Shown here: piece after piece, positions 26,843 through 35,442 of the stretch
Numbering within the stretch: position 1 is the stretch's first letter
Layout of the letters: each line of letters opens with the position of its first letter
Assembly (NCBI RefSeq): GCF_013389595.1
Contig: NZ_CP058306.1
Span: 3,485,934 to 3,549,933, forward strand
Source: Flavobacterium sp. I3-2
GTDB lineage: Bacteria > Bacteroidota > Bacteroidia > Flavobacteriales > Flavobacteriaceae
Length of the DNA stretch: 64,000 nucleotides
Direction: 5' to 3'
Program-made: the position numbers and the translations under genes
The notes under the pieces: model-generated
Database searches by the model: none
Told to the model about the DNA's origin: nothing
What the model saw: only the letters and a program-made list of their open reading frames with translations

Positions 26843-27994
26843 ATGAATAAAACAATCTCATTTTTAGTTTTCACGCTCTCCTTTTTATTATCAATCAACA
26901 CTACTGCTATGGCTCAAAATAAGAAAACAAACATACTGGTGCTTATCCATTCTGATAATGGCGGCACTTATGAACTGGCAAAGAACATTACCGAAGGAAT
27001 TGAGAAAAATAGCGATGCTAATGCTACTATAAAGTTGGTGAAAGCATCAGATAATGTCAAGTTGAAAGACATTCCCGTAGCCAACGTTGATGAATTAAGT
27101 TCCTACGATGGCATAGCTTTTGGCTCGCCTGTGTACTTCGGGAATATCAGTACGGCAATGAGCGAATTTTTATCAAAAACGGTAGATGTCTGGACAAAAC
27201 ACGAATTAGAAGGTATGCCTGCAACTGTTTTTATGTCTGCAGGAAGCGGAGCCGGAAAAGAACTGGCATTGCAATCTTTCTGGAATAGTCTGGCAGTACA
27301 CGGTATGATACTGGTATCAAATGGTATTCGTGGATATGAAAACATAGAAAAAAATATACCGCAAGGGAACTCGGTGTTAGGTACAACTAGTCTGGCTTCC
27401 TTAAAAGATGTGACAAGACCAAGCAAAAGCGAGCGTTATCTTGCCAAATTACAGGGAGAAAATTTTGCTAAAGTTTCCACGGCATTAAAAGGAACTTTCA
27501 AACAAAAGTCAATCGAAACTAAATCTGCATACACAGTGGATATCAACGAGGTATTGAAACAGAAAAATATTGTTTTACCTGAATTACCAAAACCTGTAGG
27601 AAACTACGAGCTTTTTTCGCGTTCCGGGAATTTAGTATTTATCAATCAGGTTTCACTTAAAGACGGAAAGATTTTATATCCTGGAAAAGTCGGTATTGAT
27701 GTTACTGAACAACAAGTAGAAGAAGCGACCAAAGTTACTATGCTCAACATTATTGCAATTTTGAAAGAGGCAGTGGGAGGCGATTTGAACAAAGTAAAAA
27801 AATGTGTGCAATTGATTGGCGTTTTTAATACTCCTGAAACATATACGCAGCACGCTATGTTGATGAATGCAGCTTCTGACCTGACAGTGGAAATATTCGG
27901 AGAAAAGGGAAAGCATACACGAAATACATCGGGGGCATATTCCTTACCAGTTGGTTCTTCTGTATCTATTCAGGCAATTTTTGAAGTTGAGTAG
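26843..27994 (+). CDS. Exported flavodoxin (WrbA-like)-RidA fusion protein
   Basis: 383 aa. Residues 1-25 are a signal peptide ending AMAQ. About 28-205 is a flavodoxin/WrbA-like FMN domain: ILVLIHSDNGGTYELAKNI (phosphate-binding loop), FGSPVYFGNISTAM and FMSAGSGAGKELAL. About 240-383 is a RidA/YjgF domain: LVFINQVSLKDGKILYPGKVG, then LKEAVGGDLNKVKKCVQLIGVF and VSIQAIFEVE. RidA proteins hydrolyse reactive imines or enamines; WrbA-like domains reduce quinones. The fusion and the export signal are both uncommon, so the joint function is unclear. Divergent AraC regulator upstream. Confidence 0.85.
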   Translation: MNKTISFLVFTLSFLLSINTTAMAQNKKTNILVLIHSDNGGTYELAKNITEGIEKNSDANATIKLVKASDNVKLKDIPVANVDELSSYDGIAFGSPVYFGNISTAMSEFLSKTVDVWTKHELEGMPATVFMSAGSGAGKELALQSFWNSLAVHGMILVSNGIRGYENIEKNIPQGNSVLGTTSLASLKDVTRPSKSERYLAKLQGENFAKVSTALKGTFKQKSIETKSAYTVDINEVLKQKNIVLPELPKPVGNYELFSRSGNLVFINQVSLKDGKILYPGKVGIDVTEQQVEEATKVTMLNIIAILKEAVGGDLNKVKKCVQLIGVFNTPETYTQHAMLMNAASDLTVEIFGEKGKHTRNTSGAYSLPVGSSVSIQAIFEVE

Positions 27995-28028
27995 ATAGCT
28001 GTTATACGCAGATAGATAATTATTGATA

Positions 28029-28145
28029 ATGAGAAAAATAATTCTGATTACCATTCTTTCATTCACTATGTTGCAATATACTGTCTTTCAGAAAGGTCAG
28101 CGTAATGTTAAAGAACGAATCCAATATATTTTTAGTGAACTATAA
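28029..28145 (+). CDS. Small secreted peptide or gene remnant
   Basis: 38 codons: MRKIILITILSFTMLQYTVFQ looks like a signal or membrane segment, then GQRNVKERIQYIFSEL. It starts 34 bases after the flavodoxin-RidA stop and ends 9 bases before the convergent mobB end. Probably the truncated start of a secreted protein at the edge of the inserted block; no family recognised. Confidence 0.3.
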   Translation: MRKIILITILSFTMLQYTVFQKGQRNVKERIQYIFSEL

Positions 28146-28154
28146 AAGGAAGAA

Positions 28155-29432
28155 TTACATTTTTTTCTTCCTTTTCTTCTTCATCTTGTTAGCAAAATCC
28201 TGTTCCTCATAATCCTCGCCCTGGGCTTCGGGTAGCAAACCGCCCAATGCTTCAATCAAACCATCTTCGTGTTTTTCCGTAGTTAAGAAGTCGAACAAAT
28301 GGTGTGGTTCTTCCGCAGGAAGATCCGCATCATTTGATGTGGATAGTTTGGGGATTGGTACAGCAGCTTCTTTTATATCCGGTTTGATATTATTATTCCA
28401 GTAATCATTAAAGACATTGGCAGAAAGCTCCTTGTCTAAACGTGAACCGTTCCAAACTGCTTTGGAATTATGGTCTATGAATGTGATACCATAAATACGA
28501 CCTGTATCGTTCTGTCGTACCACCACGTTAATGCCCTGTTCAATTAGCTGCTTTTTAAAAGCCTGCTCGTCGCTCGTGGTTTTCAGGGCAACGGTAACGG
28601 CAGCTTTTAGGGTCTGCTTGCCTGGGTGGTCTTTCAAAGCCGTTTTGCATTTCGCAAAATGCAATTCCAAAGCCGGAAGCCCTGCGCTCTTTCCGAACAA
28701 GGAAGCCTTGAACGGATGCCCGGCTTTTTCGCCATTTTCATTTAAGGGGATGTACAGTAAACCCTGCCGCATCTTTTTGTGTAGTTCGCCCTCCACTTTT
28801 TCGGTGGTAATATTGAACAGGGATAGCAGGGCATTGTATTCGCCCAAAGTCTGGTACTGGTAATAGTTTGGCAGGTGACGAACAACCGAAGCGATTTGGC
28901 TCTTTACGTCGCCTGCCTTATAATCTATCGGGAGGAAAACATTGTCATTTTGGTTACGCTCTTTATCGGTTGCGGGTATCAATCCATGTTTCTGCTCCAG
29001 TTCACGGCACAGGTTCATAGACCGCATTTTCTCGAATTTGTCCGAAATCTTTTTGCCTTGTTCATCAACACAAACCGATACAATATGAATATGGCTTCGG
29101 TCAATATCAGTGTGCTTGAATACCACAAAAGGCTGTTCTTCATAACCCAGCTCCCGCATATACTGTTGTGCTATTTCCCGATATTTATCATCACTAACAT
29201 TATCTTTCGGGTCGGGATTGAGTGAAATATGCAAAGTATGTTTCTCGGTTTTTTGATTTGCCAGAAGATAAGGAGCAAAAGATTGTGCCAATTGCGCAAC
29301 GGAATATTGCCCGCTTGCCGTTTCAATAATCTTATTTGTAAACAAGATTTGTCCGTTTTCTTTCTCTACTTTTAGATTATTATATGCCAACGCACCGTAC
29401 AAATTTGCACTTCTACCGATTTTTGCTATCAT
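28155..29432 (-). CDS. mobB: Relaxase MobB
   Basis: 425 aa. N-terminal relaxase domain: MIAKIGRSANLYGALAYN, then HTLHISLNPDPKDNVSD, and the metal-binding histidines in KHTDIDRSHIHIVSVCVDE (HxDxxHxHI). This matches the MobB/BmgA-like MOB-P relaxases of Bacteroides elements, which nick oriT and stay bound to the 5' end. The C-terminus ends in a basic KKKRKKK tail. It starts 8 bases after mobA ends on the same strand. The nicking residue, probably a Tyr in the first 30 residues (Y12 or Y17), is inferred. Confidence 0.92.
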   Translation of the reverse strand: MIAKIGRSANLYGALAYNNLKVEKENGQILFTNKIIETASGQYSVAQLAQSFAPYLLANQKTEKHTLHISLNPDPKDNVSDDKYREIAQQYMRELGYEEQPFVVFKHTDIDRSHIHIVSVCVDEQGKKISDKFEKMRSMNLCRELEQKHGLIPATDKERNQNDNVFLPIDYKAGDVKSQIASVVRHLPNYYQYQTLGEYNALLSLFNITTEKVEGELHKKMRQGLLYIPLNENGEKAGHPFKASLFGKSAGLPALELHFAKCKTALKDHPGKQTLKAAVTVALKTTSDEQAFKKQLIEQGINVVVRQNDTGRIYGITFIDHNSKAVWNGSRLDKELSANVFNDYWNNNIKPDIKEAAVPIPKLSTSNDADLPAEEPHHLFDFLTTEKHEDGLIEALGGLLPEAQGEDYEEQDFANKMKKKRKKKM

Positions 29433-29440
29433 TTCTAAGG

Positions 29441-29875
29441 TTATTTTTTGAGGTATTTCTTGTCAAATTCCTCGGTTATTTCCAGCACTTTTTTAAACAG
29501 CTCAACCATTTCTGTCGTCTGCTTTTCTAATTTATACAGGTATGCCGATGCTTTTTTCTCCGAAAAGCTCTTGTACAATAGCTTTACAATCTGGTTATAA
29601 TTGACACCAATAGAACGAAACTGACTGTGAAACGAAGTCAACCGCATATAGAAATCAACCGTTCCTTTGTCAATCTGAACGGACTTCATTTTGTTTCCGA
29701 ACAGTTGTGTAATGATAAATTTTGCTTTGTTGGGCATTCCTGATCCTTCAAAAAGCGATAAAAATTTGGCGTTTTCTTCGTCCGTAAGACGAAAAACGTG
29801 GCGGTGGATGCTTGGGTCGGTCTTAGGTATCCGTCCGCCCTTATTCTGTTTTTTGTTACTGTTGTCGTTCATCAC
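29441..29875 (-). CDS. mobA: Relaxosome accessory protein MobA
   Basis: 144 aa. Ribbon-helix-helix-type mobilisation protein: GGRIPKTDPSIHRHVFRLTDEEN, then FEGSGMPNKAKFIITQLFG and FYMRLTSFHSQFRSIGVNYNQIVKLLYKSFSEKKA, the conserved core of MobC/MobA-like relaxosome proteins. It should bind oriT and help the relaxase melt the nick region. First gene of the mob unit, directly downstream of the palindrome-rich candidate oriT. Confidence 0.85.
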   Translation of the reverse strand: MMNDNSNKKQNKGGRIPKTDPSIHRHVFRLTDEENAKFLSLFEGSGMPNKAKFIITQLFGNKMKSVQIDKGTVDFYMRLTSFHSQFRSIGVNYNQIVKLLYKSFSEKKASAYLYKLEKQTTEMVELFKKVLEITEEFDKKYLKK

Positions 29876-29938
29876 TAATCCATTTTTAATCTACACAAAA
29901 CCTCGACTTCGGAGAGTGTTTTTTAGCTCCCGGCAGGG

Positions 29939-30007
29939 CAAGTTGTTTTAGGCACTAACTCGGTTTCGAGTGCCTTAAAACACAACTTGCCGTGTTCCGG
30001 TGAACAC
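29939..30007. other. Candidate origin of transfer (oriT) palindromes
   Basis: A nested inverted repeat (CAAGTTGT...GGCACT with AGTGCC...ACAACTTG, 29939-29989) is followed immediately by GTGTTC-CGGT-GAACAC (29992-30007) and a third hairpin ATCCG...CGGAT (30012-30031). Three hairpins directly upstream of mobA, with no ORF, match the layout of Bacteroidota oriT regions. Nick site not determined. Confidence 0.55.
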
Positions 30008-30156
30008 AAAAATCCGCCCTGAGGGCCGGATTGGATTTAGCAGGGAAAAACGGCTCGATGCCGTGGCTGTTAAACTCTATTTTGTCAATTCGATTTTGCA
30101 TAAATCCGTTAATAAAAATCATTACACAAAGTAAAGACCTGTTTTTTAAAGCATTG

Positions 30157-30209
30157 CAATGTGGCACAGTGCCAAACAATGCCTTTGAACGCCAAACAAT
30201 GCCACATTG
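30157..30209. repeat. GCCAAACAATGCC direct repeats inside a 10-base inverted repeat
   Basis: CAATGTGGCA (30157-30166) and TGCCACATTG (30200-30209) form a perfect inverted repeat. Inside, GCCAAACAATGCC occurs at 30171 and 30191 with a 20-base period. Possible relaxosome, partition or leader site; related to motifs at 9625, 17841 and 35443. Confidence 0.5.
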
Positions 30210-30289
30210 AACGAACTGCTTGTTTATCTCTTTTTATTTGTACCAACAAAAGGATATAAGTGCATAAATAGTTATGCACGTAACAACCT

Positions 30290-30550
30290 AAGTATATAAC
30301 TATCGAGGTAGATAGATAAAAGTACAAGTACATGTTCAGATACTTATCTGTGTAGTTCTATCTGTGGAGATACAGGCATATCAGTAAGTAGGTTTTTCGA
30401 TACAGACTTACTTACCTGCACACCTACAGAGGTATGTGTTTAGGTGCATAAATACCTGCCTAAATATATCTGTATTGAGCAACATACCTATATGTAGAGA
30501 TAAATAGGTAGCAGACTGCAAACATAGGCACCTACGCAAATAGGTAAATG
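30290..30550. repeat. AGGTA/TACCT-rich degenerate repeats upstream of parA
   Basis: About ten AGGTA, TAGGT, ACCTA or TACCT pentamers occur in 250 bases in both orientations, with GATAGATA, TATCTGT and an AGTAAGTAGG...ACTTACTTACC inverted pair. No ORF is credible here. The dense short repeats before a ParA gene suggest a centromere-like or autoregulatory site. Confidence 0.45.
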
Positions 30551-30582
30551 TGTATATAAATAATTTAAAAAAAGTTAAAAAG

Positions 30583-31350
30583 ATGAATGCAAAACACAAA
30601 ACAGTTTTTATCGCCTTTTCTTCTCAAAAAGGCGGCGTAGGTAAGAGTACGTTCACAACACTTGCGGCAAGCATTCTGCATTATCGTTTGGGCTACAATG
30701 TAGCTGTATTTGATGCAGATTTTCCACAGCATAGCCTGTTGAAAATGAAAGAGCGTGATTTGAAAATGGTGATGGAAAACGAGGCTTTGAAAAAGCTGGC
30801 ATACAAACAGTTTACCACCATAAACAAAAAGGCGTACGAGATTATTCAACACAGAGCGGATAGCGTACTGGAAGCAGCCAACGAATTTGTTGAGGCTTCT
30901 CCGATTTCAATTGATGCTGTATTTTTTGACCTTCCGGGAACGGTAAACACGCCGGGTATTCTGAAAGCATTGGCGGGAATGCACCACATTTTTACGCCAA
31001 TCACGGCAGATCGTGTAGTAATGGAAAGCACTCTCGTTTTCACACAGCTCTTGCAAGACGTGATTATGAAAAAAGGTGAAACTTCCATAAAAACGATCAA
31101 CCTGTTCTGGAACCAGGTTGATGGCAGGGAGAGCACACCTTTATACGATGTGTATAACAACCTTATCAATGATTTAGGATTTAGCCTGATGCAAAGCCAA
31201 GTCAAAAACAGCACACGCTTTCGCAAAGAAAGCGAAGTGAACAGCAAAGCTATTTTTCGCTCAACGCTGATGCCTCCGGACGAAAGGTTGATGAACGCCT
31301 GCCAACTAGACCTTTTTATGAACGAATTTTTAAAAATCATTCAATTATAA
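30583..31350 (+). CDS. ParA-family ATPase (TraA position)
   Basis: 255 aa. Deviant Walker A SSQKGGVGKSTFTTLAAS at the N-terminus, FDADFPQHSLLKM as switch I/A' motif, and VFFDLPGTVNTPGI as Walker B. ParA/MinD ATPases position DNA or protein complexes. In CTnDOT-type elements this gene opens the transfer operon (TraA). The ATG at 30583 is chosen over an upstream GTG at 30550. No parB homologue is next to it; the following DUF3408 protein may be its partner. The repeat-rich region immediately upstream could be its DNA site. Confidence 0.9.
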   Translation: MNAKHKTVFIAFSSQKGGVGKSTFTTLAASILHYRLGYNVAVFDADFPQHSLLKMKERDLKMVMENEALKKLAYKQFTTINKKAYEIIQHRADSVLEAANEFVEASPISIDAVFFDLPGTVNTPGILKALAGMHHIFTPITADRVVMESTLVFTQLLQDVIMKKGETSIKTINLFWNQVDGRESTPLYDVYNNLINDLGFSLMQSQVKNSTRFRKESEVNSKAIFRSTLMPPDERLMNACQLDLFMNEFLKIIQL

Positions 31351-31355
31351 TCCCT

Positions 31356-31793
31356 ATGGAAAAAGATAATAAGAAAAAAATTACTCCTGATATTGACGAG
31401 GAGCTAATGATGAACCTGATGGTTGACGGTGTAAAGAAAGAAGGGTTACAGCTTCCGCAGGAACCTGAACCAAAAATAACCGAAACGGAGGTCATTAAGC
31501 CAAAGGAACTGTCACAGGAGAAACAGACTGTCAAGGATAAAAGCCGTAGTAAGAGAAATTCTGAAGTAGATTACGAAAGCGTATTTTTTAAGAAATCAGA
31601 TACCAATGCCCGTGACGGAAAAACAGTTTATATCAGACCAGAATTTCATGAAAAGTTGACACGCATCATACAGGTGATCGGCGAAGATAAGATTACTATT
31701 TATGCTTATTTGAACAACTTACTGGATTATCATTTTCAGGAATTTAGCGAACAGATTACCAAAAGTTATAACGACAAGTATAAACCTATTTAA
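31356..31793 (+). CDS. DUF3408 protein of the tra operon (TraB-like)
   Basis: 145 aa. Acidic, disordered first half (DIDEELMMNLMVDGVKKEGLQ...). The folded second half, SVFFKKSDTNARDGKTVYIRPEFHEKLTRII then TIYAYLNNLLDYHFQEF, is a ribbon-helix-helix-like DUF3408 domain. It starts 5 bases after parA and is a constant companion of it in these ICEs, so a ParB-like DNA-binding role is plausible but unproven. Confidence 0.8.
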   Translation: MEKDNKKKITPDIDEELMMNLMVDGVKKEGLQLPQEPEPKITETEVIKPKELSQEKQTVKDKSRSKRNSEVDYESVFFKKSDTNARDGKTVYIRPEFHEKLTRIIQVIGEDKITIYAYLNNLLDYHFQEFSEQITKSYNDKYKPI

Positions 31794-31798
31794 TAGTT

Positions 31799-32428
31799 AT
31801 GGAAACATTAATTGTAATATGCCTGCTGATAGTCATTGGGCTATTGTTGCATGATAAGATTGTTATCAAAAAGAGGTCGGAGCAAAAGTCTAAACAGGAA
31901 AAAGTCAATCCTAATCTTCCAGATATAATGGGGCAACCGAAAAGAAGCCAATTAGTGCCAAACATCGCCAATGAACGCCAAATTGAGGAACCGCAGTTCA
32001 ACCCTGCTAATTTAGACATAGAATACGACGAGAATGAAAACTTAGGTATTCAAATTCCGCAGGAAGAGCTGGATGAAGTTTTTAGTAAGATGCCTGATTT
32101 TGAGGAAGAGGAAGAAGAATGGAACAGGTATAGAATATCCGGTGGCAATAATGGTTTAGCCCAAGGGGTTACTTTTGAAGAACTAAGCTCCGTGGGAGTA
32201 TTGCTCCAAAAAGAAAAATTGGAAACAGCCCAAAAGGAAACAGCGATAGCTATAGTTCATAAAATACAGGGAACCGAATTATTCAGCCTACTGGAAAATT
32301 CCATAGACGGTGCATCCAGAAAAATTGCCGAGCTTTTGAATAGCACACTCACTTCTGAAACGGACCCCAGTTCTTCCACCTTGCGGAAAAATGATTTGAA
32401 TGATTTTGACATTGGGGAGTTCGTTTAA
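31799..32428 (+). CDS. traD: Conjugal transfer protein TraD
   Basis: 209 aa. One N-terminal membrane helix (METLIVICLLIVIGLLLHDK), then a basic stretch and an acidic soluble domain (LDEVFSKMPDFEEEEEEWNRY; QGVTFEELSSVGVLLQ). Matches the small TraD proteins between the DUF3408 gene and traE in CTnDOT-type operons; molecular role unknown. Its stop codon lies inside a strong terminator hairpin, so the first tra transcript ends here and traE onward needs its own promoter. Confidence 0.75.
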   Translation: METLIVICLLIVIGLLLHDKIVIKKRSEQKSKQEKVNPNLPDIMGQPKRSQLVPNIANERQIEEPQFNPANLDIEYDENENLGIQIPQEELDEVFSKMPDFEEEEEEWNRYRISGGNNGLAQGVTFEELSSVGVLLQKEKLETAQKETAIAIVHKIQGTELFSLLENSIDGASRKIAELLNSTLTSETDPSSSTLRKNDLNDFDIGEFV

Positions 32429-32443
32429 CTCCCCAATGTTTTA
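32410..32443. terminator. Terminator between traD and the Septu-like pair
   Basis: Perfect 12-base stem CATTGGGGAGTT / AACTCCCCAATG followed by TTTTA, overlapping the traD stop. Convergent genes on both sides, so it probably serves both strands. Confidence 0.85.
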
Positions 32444-32444
32444 C

Positions 32445-33479
32445 TTAAATTACAAGTCCAAATTCTTCTGCTATATCTCTTACCATTTTTGTATGTATCC
32501 GCTTGTGAGAATCTGCTTTACTTAAATAATTGCCAACAATGAGTTCTTTTATTTCAAGTTCAGAATTAAAAATGCTTTTTCCATTTATTTGGAATGTTTT
32601 GTAAAGGTCTAAAATAGCCGTATTGCAATAGATATGAGAATTTCTTATAACACTTTCTGCAATATCCTTATGGTATCTGTAACGGTCATTCAAAGCAAAT
32701 ATTTCAATGTTATTTCTGACTTTGACTGCGACAGGGTTTTTGTATTTCACTTTGTCACATAAAACCATTTTTAATTCAAAACTGCCAGCTGAAACAAGAA
32801 AATCTACAGCAGTGATTTTTGTTCTGAATTGATAGATGTTATCTATTGATTCTATGAAGGGATGACTATTTTTTGCCAATGAAAATTCTTTCTGTCCTTT
32901 TAAAGCCCCTGAATTACAAAGTACACAGCTTGGGATTAAATTGTAAAATGATAGTGACAGATAAGGATGTCTACTTTTATTATAAAAATGATCAAACTGC
33001 GGTCGGGATTTCAGTCTTTTATTTCTTATGGTGAAAGTGAAATTTGCGTTACAATAAGGACAGGTATTCATACCAAGCCTCTTTGCATGCCTGTATGCCA
33101 ATCTTCCCGAATCTTTTTTTGTAAAAGAATCTTTGCTAATATCATAATCAAAAACCTTGAAAATTTCACGTTTAAACCACGAATGTAAATCTGAATTCGT
33201 AATATCTTTCCCCTTAGAATTTTTTGGATTATTGCTTTTATAATTTTGTTTCGCAGTGTCAACAAGGTTTTTTAATGACCCTATCTCTGATTCAAGTTCA
33301 TGTGGCCTCCCGCAGATAATTTTTTTTAGATTTTTTGCCAAATAATCCATAACAAGCTTTAGTTCATCATTTGGCCAATTCTGCAAATTATTTTTAATGT
33401 TAAACTCTTTTTCCAAATCTTTATAAAAGATAGTTGCCATTGTATCTAATTCTGATAAGCTATAGGGAATTTTTATCAT
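32445..33479 (-). CDS. HNH nuclease of a Septu-like pair (PtuB-like)
   Basis: 344 aa. HNH core: CPYCNANFTF (near 140), QFDHFYNKSRHPYLSLSFYNLIPSC, then CVLCNSGALKG, giving paired CxxC zinc ligands and the catalytic DH. The rest is helical. It overlaps the upstream ATPase gene by 20 bases on the same strand. An AAA/ABC ATPase followed by an HNH protein is the layout of Septu (PtuA/PtuB) anti-phage systems. Located between traD and traE on the opposite strand from the tra genes, so it is cargo. Nuclease activity and defence role are inferred from family and layout. Confidence 0.78.
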   Translation of the reverse strand: MIKIPYSLSELDTMATIFYKDLEKEFNIKNNLQNWPNDELKLVMDYLAKNLKKIICGRPHELESEIGSLKNLVDTAKQNYKSNNPKNSKGKDITNSDLHSWFKREIFKVFDYDISKDSFTKKDSGRLAYRHAKRLGMNTCPYCNANFTFTIRNKRLKSRPQFDHFYNKSRHPYLSLSFYNLIPSCVLCNSGALKGQKEFSLAKNSHPFIESIDNIYQFRTKITAVDFLVSAGSFELKMVLCDKVKYKNPVAVKVRNNIEIFALNDRYRYHKDIAESVIRNSHIYCNTAILDLYKTFQINGKSIFNSELEIKELIVGNYLSKADSHKRIHTKMVRDIAEEFGLVI

Positions 33480-35301
33480 TAGTATCTTTAATTTTCTGTT
33501 CTACTTCTGCGACTTGTTTTCTTAATACTTCTAATTTTTCCTGCAATCCAAATTTTTCAAACCACATGTCCTGTAGCTTTTTGCGTAGTAATGGTTCTCC
33601 AATGCTGTCAATAATTTTCTTGTAATTTTGATTGCTCATAGTTACTTCTGGGTCATTTAGGTATTTTATGATTTCATTTATCTTATCTTTTGCATATTCT
33701 CCTATCAGCATTCCATCCATATAAAAGGAATCTGAAAAGAGGGTGTGTATATTTGCAGCAAATGTATTTGAGTTATGATTCTGTTTGTCCAGGAAGAAAG
33801 GTATTCCCTCTTCTGTTTTCTGCACAAATAGTATATTTGTCTTAGGAAGATCAGATGTCAAGAAGGGAGTATTAGATGTAAAAATAAGCTGTATGCTGTG
33901 TTTGTGAAACAGCGAACTTAAAAAACATATCGTATTTTTAAAAAATATTCTTTGCCATTCTGGATGATAGCCAGTATCACCCTCATCAATCAAAATAATC
34001 AGGTTTTTTTGTAGACGAACCGATTCTTCATGAACCAGTGAGTAAAATCTGGACATCAAGGATAAGTAAGATTGCTCGCCCGAACTTAAAGAATGCCATC
34101 TAAATTGTATAAATGAAGTAATCCCTTTTATCTTAACATATAAATCCTGAAATTCTTTAAAATCTAGTTCAGAACCAGTATTTAATTGAAAAAAAGCCTC
34201 GGTTTCATTTTTTATATTTATCGTTTTATTTTCAATTAATTCCGAAGCTAATGCGATAAAAGAAGGAATCAATATTGATAAATTCTCTAATTTAGGAATA
34301 CCAACATCATATATTTTACCATTTAGAGAATGAGGAAATGTTACACCTTTCATAGTGGTAAAAAAACGCTCTATAAAAAGGTCTCTTGTATCCCCTTCTT
34401 CAAGATTGACAATATGTTGATAGGGGTTATTTACGCTGTATTTCCTTTCTGTTATAAGGAAATTAATAAACACAGAGTACCACAAATTACCTATAAAATT
34501 TTCTTCTGGACTACTGTAATGAGGAACTATGCTTTTCAGAGAGTTTATCAAATCAATCACATCCGAATATTTTTCATGATCTCCAAAAAAATAATTTTCC
34601 TCTTTACTATCAAGCATTAGATGGAGTGATTTGGGTTTTAAAAAAGGTAACTCTTCCTCTGTATTATTAATAAAAATGACAGCTTGATAAACTTCCATCA
34701 TATGCAAATACTGTATATCACTTGTACTATTTAGCAATACTTTCTTAAATTCTACAGATTGTATTTCTTCTAATATCCTTTTGCGTTCTTTTTGTAATAG
34801 TGAAGTTGTAGAAATGTTTTGTAATCCATGCCAGTTAGTATTGTCTTCATTGTAATCTAGAAGATAATTGTAATAAATGTAGTCAGCATTACCTAATCCA
34901 GAGGAAGAACGTATTTTGGTATATTTTTGCGTTTTGAAATCAACATCTGTATTATTTTCTAACTTTAGATTTATTGATTTAGGACAAGATATATAATGCT
35001 TTTCATCGACTGAATAGACAATAATATCATTCTCTATTCTGCTGCTTAATCCGTTAGGCATATTCTCTTTAATATATTTAAGTACGCTAGATTTTCCTGT
35101 TCCATTTTTTCCAATAATTGCACATACATCAGTCACATTTTCTTCCTTGAAGAAATTACTTATGTAGTCGGGATTTTGCATGATAATCATTGAAAAAAAA
35201 TCATGTTTTTTTTCAATATGGATTAAGAATTTCGAAGATAGATTTATTCCTGATTCTTTAATGGCATTGAATTCCTTTATCCAGATATAATGTATTTGCA
35301 T
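33460..35301 (-). CDS. AAA/ABC-type ATPase of a Septu-like pair (PtuA-like)
   Basis: 613 aa. Walker A IIGKNGTGKSSVLKYI near 65-80; ABC-signature-like SLSSGEQSYLSLMSRF near 405; Walker B NLIILIDEGDTGYHPEW near 435; then SIQLIFTSNTPFLTSDLP (D/H-loop region). This is the SMC-like/OLD-like ATPase class used by PtuA. Without a long coiled coil it is not a true SMC. It precedes and overlaps the HNH gene. PtuA-type ATPases form a complex with the nuclease and gate its activity. Codon use is more AT-rich than the tra genes, fitting acquisition. Confidence 0.8.
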   Translation of the reverse strand: MQIHYIWIKEFNAIKESGINLSSKFLIHIEKKHDFFSMIIMQNPDYISNFFKEENVTDVCAIIGKNGTGKSSVLKYIKENMPNGLSSRIENDIIVYSVDEKHYISCPKSINLKLENNTDVDFKTQKYTKIRSSSGLGNADYIYYNYLLDYNEDNTNWHGLQNISTTSLLQKERKRILEEIQSVEFKKVLLNSTSDIQYLHMMEVYQAVIFINNTEEELPFLKPKSLHLMLDSKEENYFFGDHEKYSDVIDLINSLKSIVPHYSSPEENFIGNLWYSVFINFLITERKYSVNNPYQHIVNLEEGDTRDLFIERFFTTMKGVTFPHSLNGKIYDVGIPKLENLSILIPSFIALASELIENKTINIKNETEAFFQLNTGSELDFKEFQDLYVKIKGITSFIQFRWHSLSSGEQSYLSLMSRFYSLVHEESVRLQKNLIILIDEGDTGYHPEWQRIFFKNTICFLSSLFHKHSIQLIFTSNTPFLTSDLPKTNILFVQKTEEGIPFFLDKQNHNSNTFAANIHTLFSDSFYMDGMLIGEYAKDKINEIIKYLNDPEVTMSNQNYKKIIDSIGEPLLRKKLQDMWFEKFGLQEKLEVLRKQVAEVEQKIKDTNDKNSL

Positions 35302-35442
35302 TGCTTTAAGATCTTTTTTAAGATTGAATGTTTGAGTTTGGTTTGAAGAATGTATGGTACTACTATCTTAATTAAAAACTTACCTGCCCATTTTTCAACG
35401 CAACTAATATAAAACAATTCTTACTTAGATAAGCCATTCACC

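Noticed and set aside
28029..28145. Calling the 38-codon frame a confident gene
   Set aside because: Only a signal-like segment is recognisable, so it is listed at low confidence as a possible remnant.
30290..30550. CRISPR-like array upstream of parA
   Set aside because: The repeats are 5-8 bases, in both orientations and irregularly spaced; there are no fixed-length repeats and spacers, and no cas genes nearby.
33460..35301. Treating the ATPase as a true SMC or Rad50 protein
   Set aside because: There is no long coiled coil or hook; the Walker A to signature distance and the HNH partner fit a Septu-type ATPase better.
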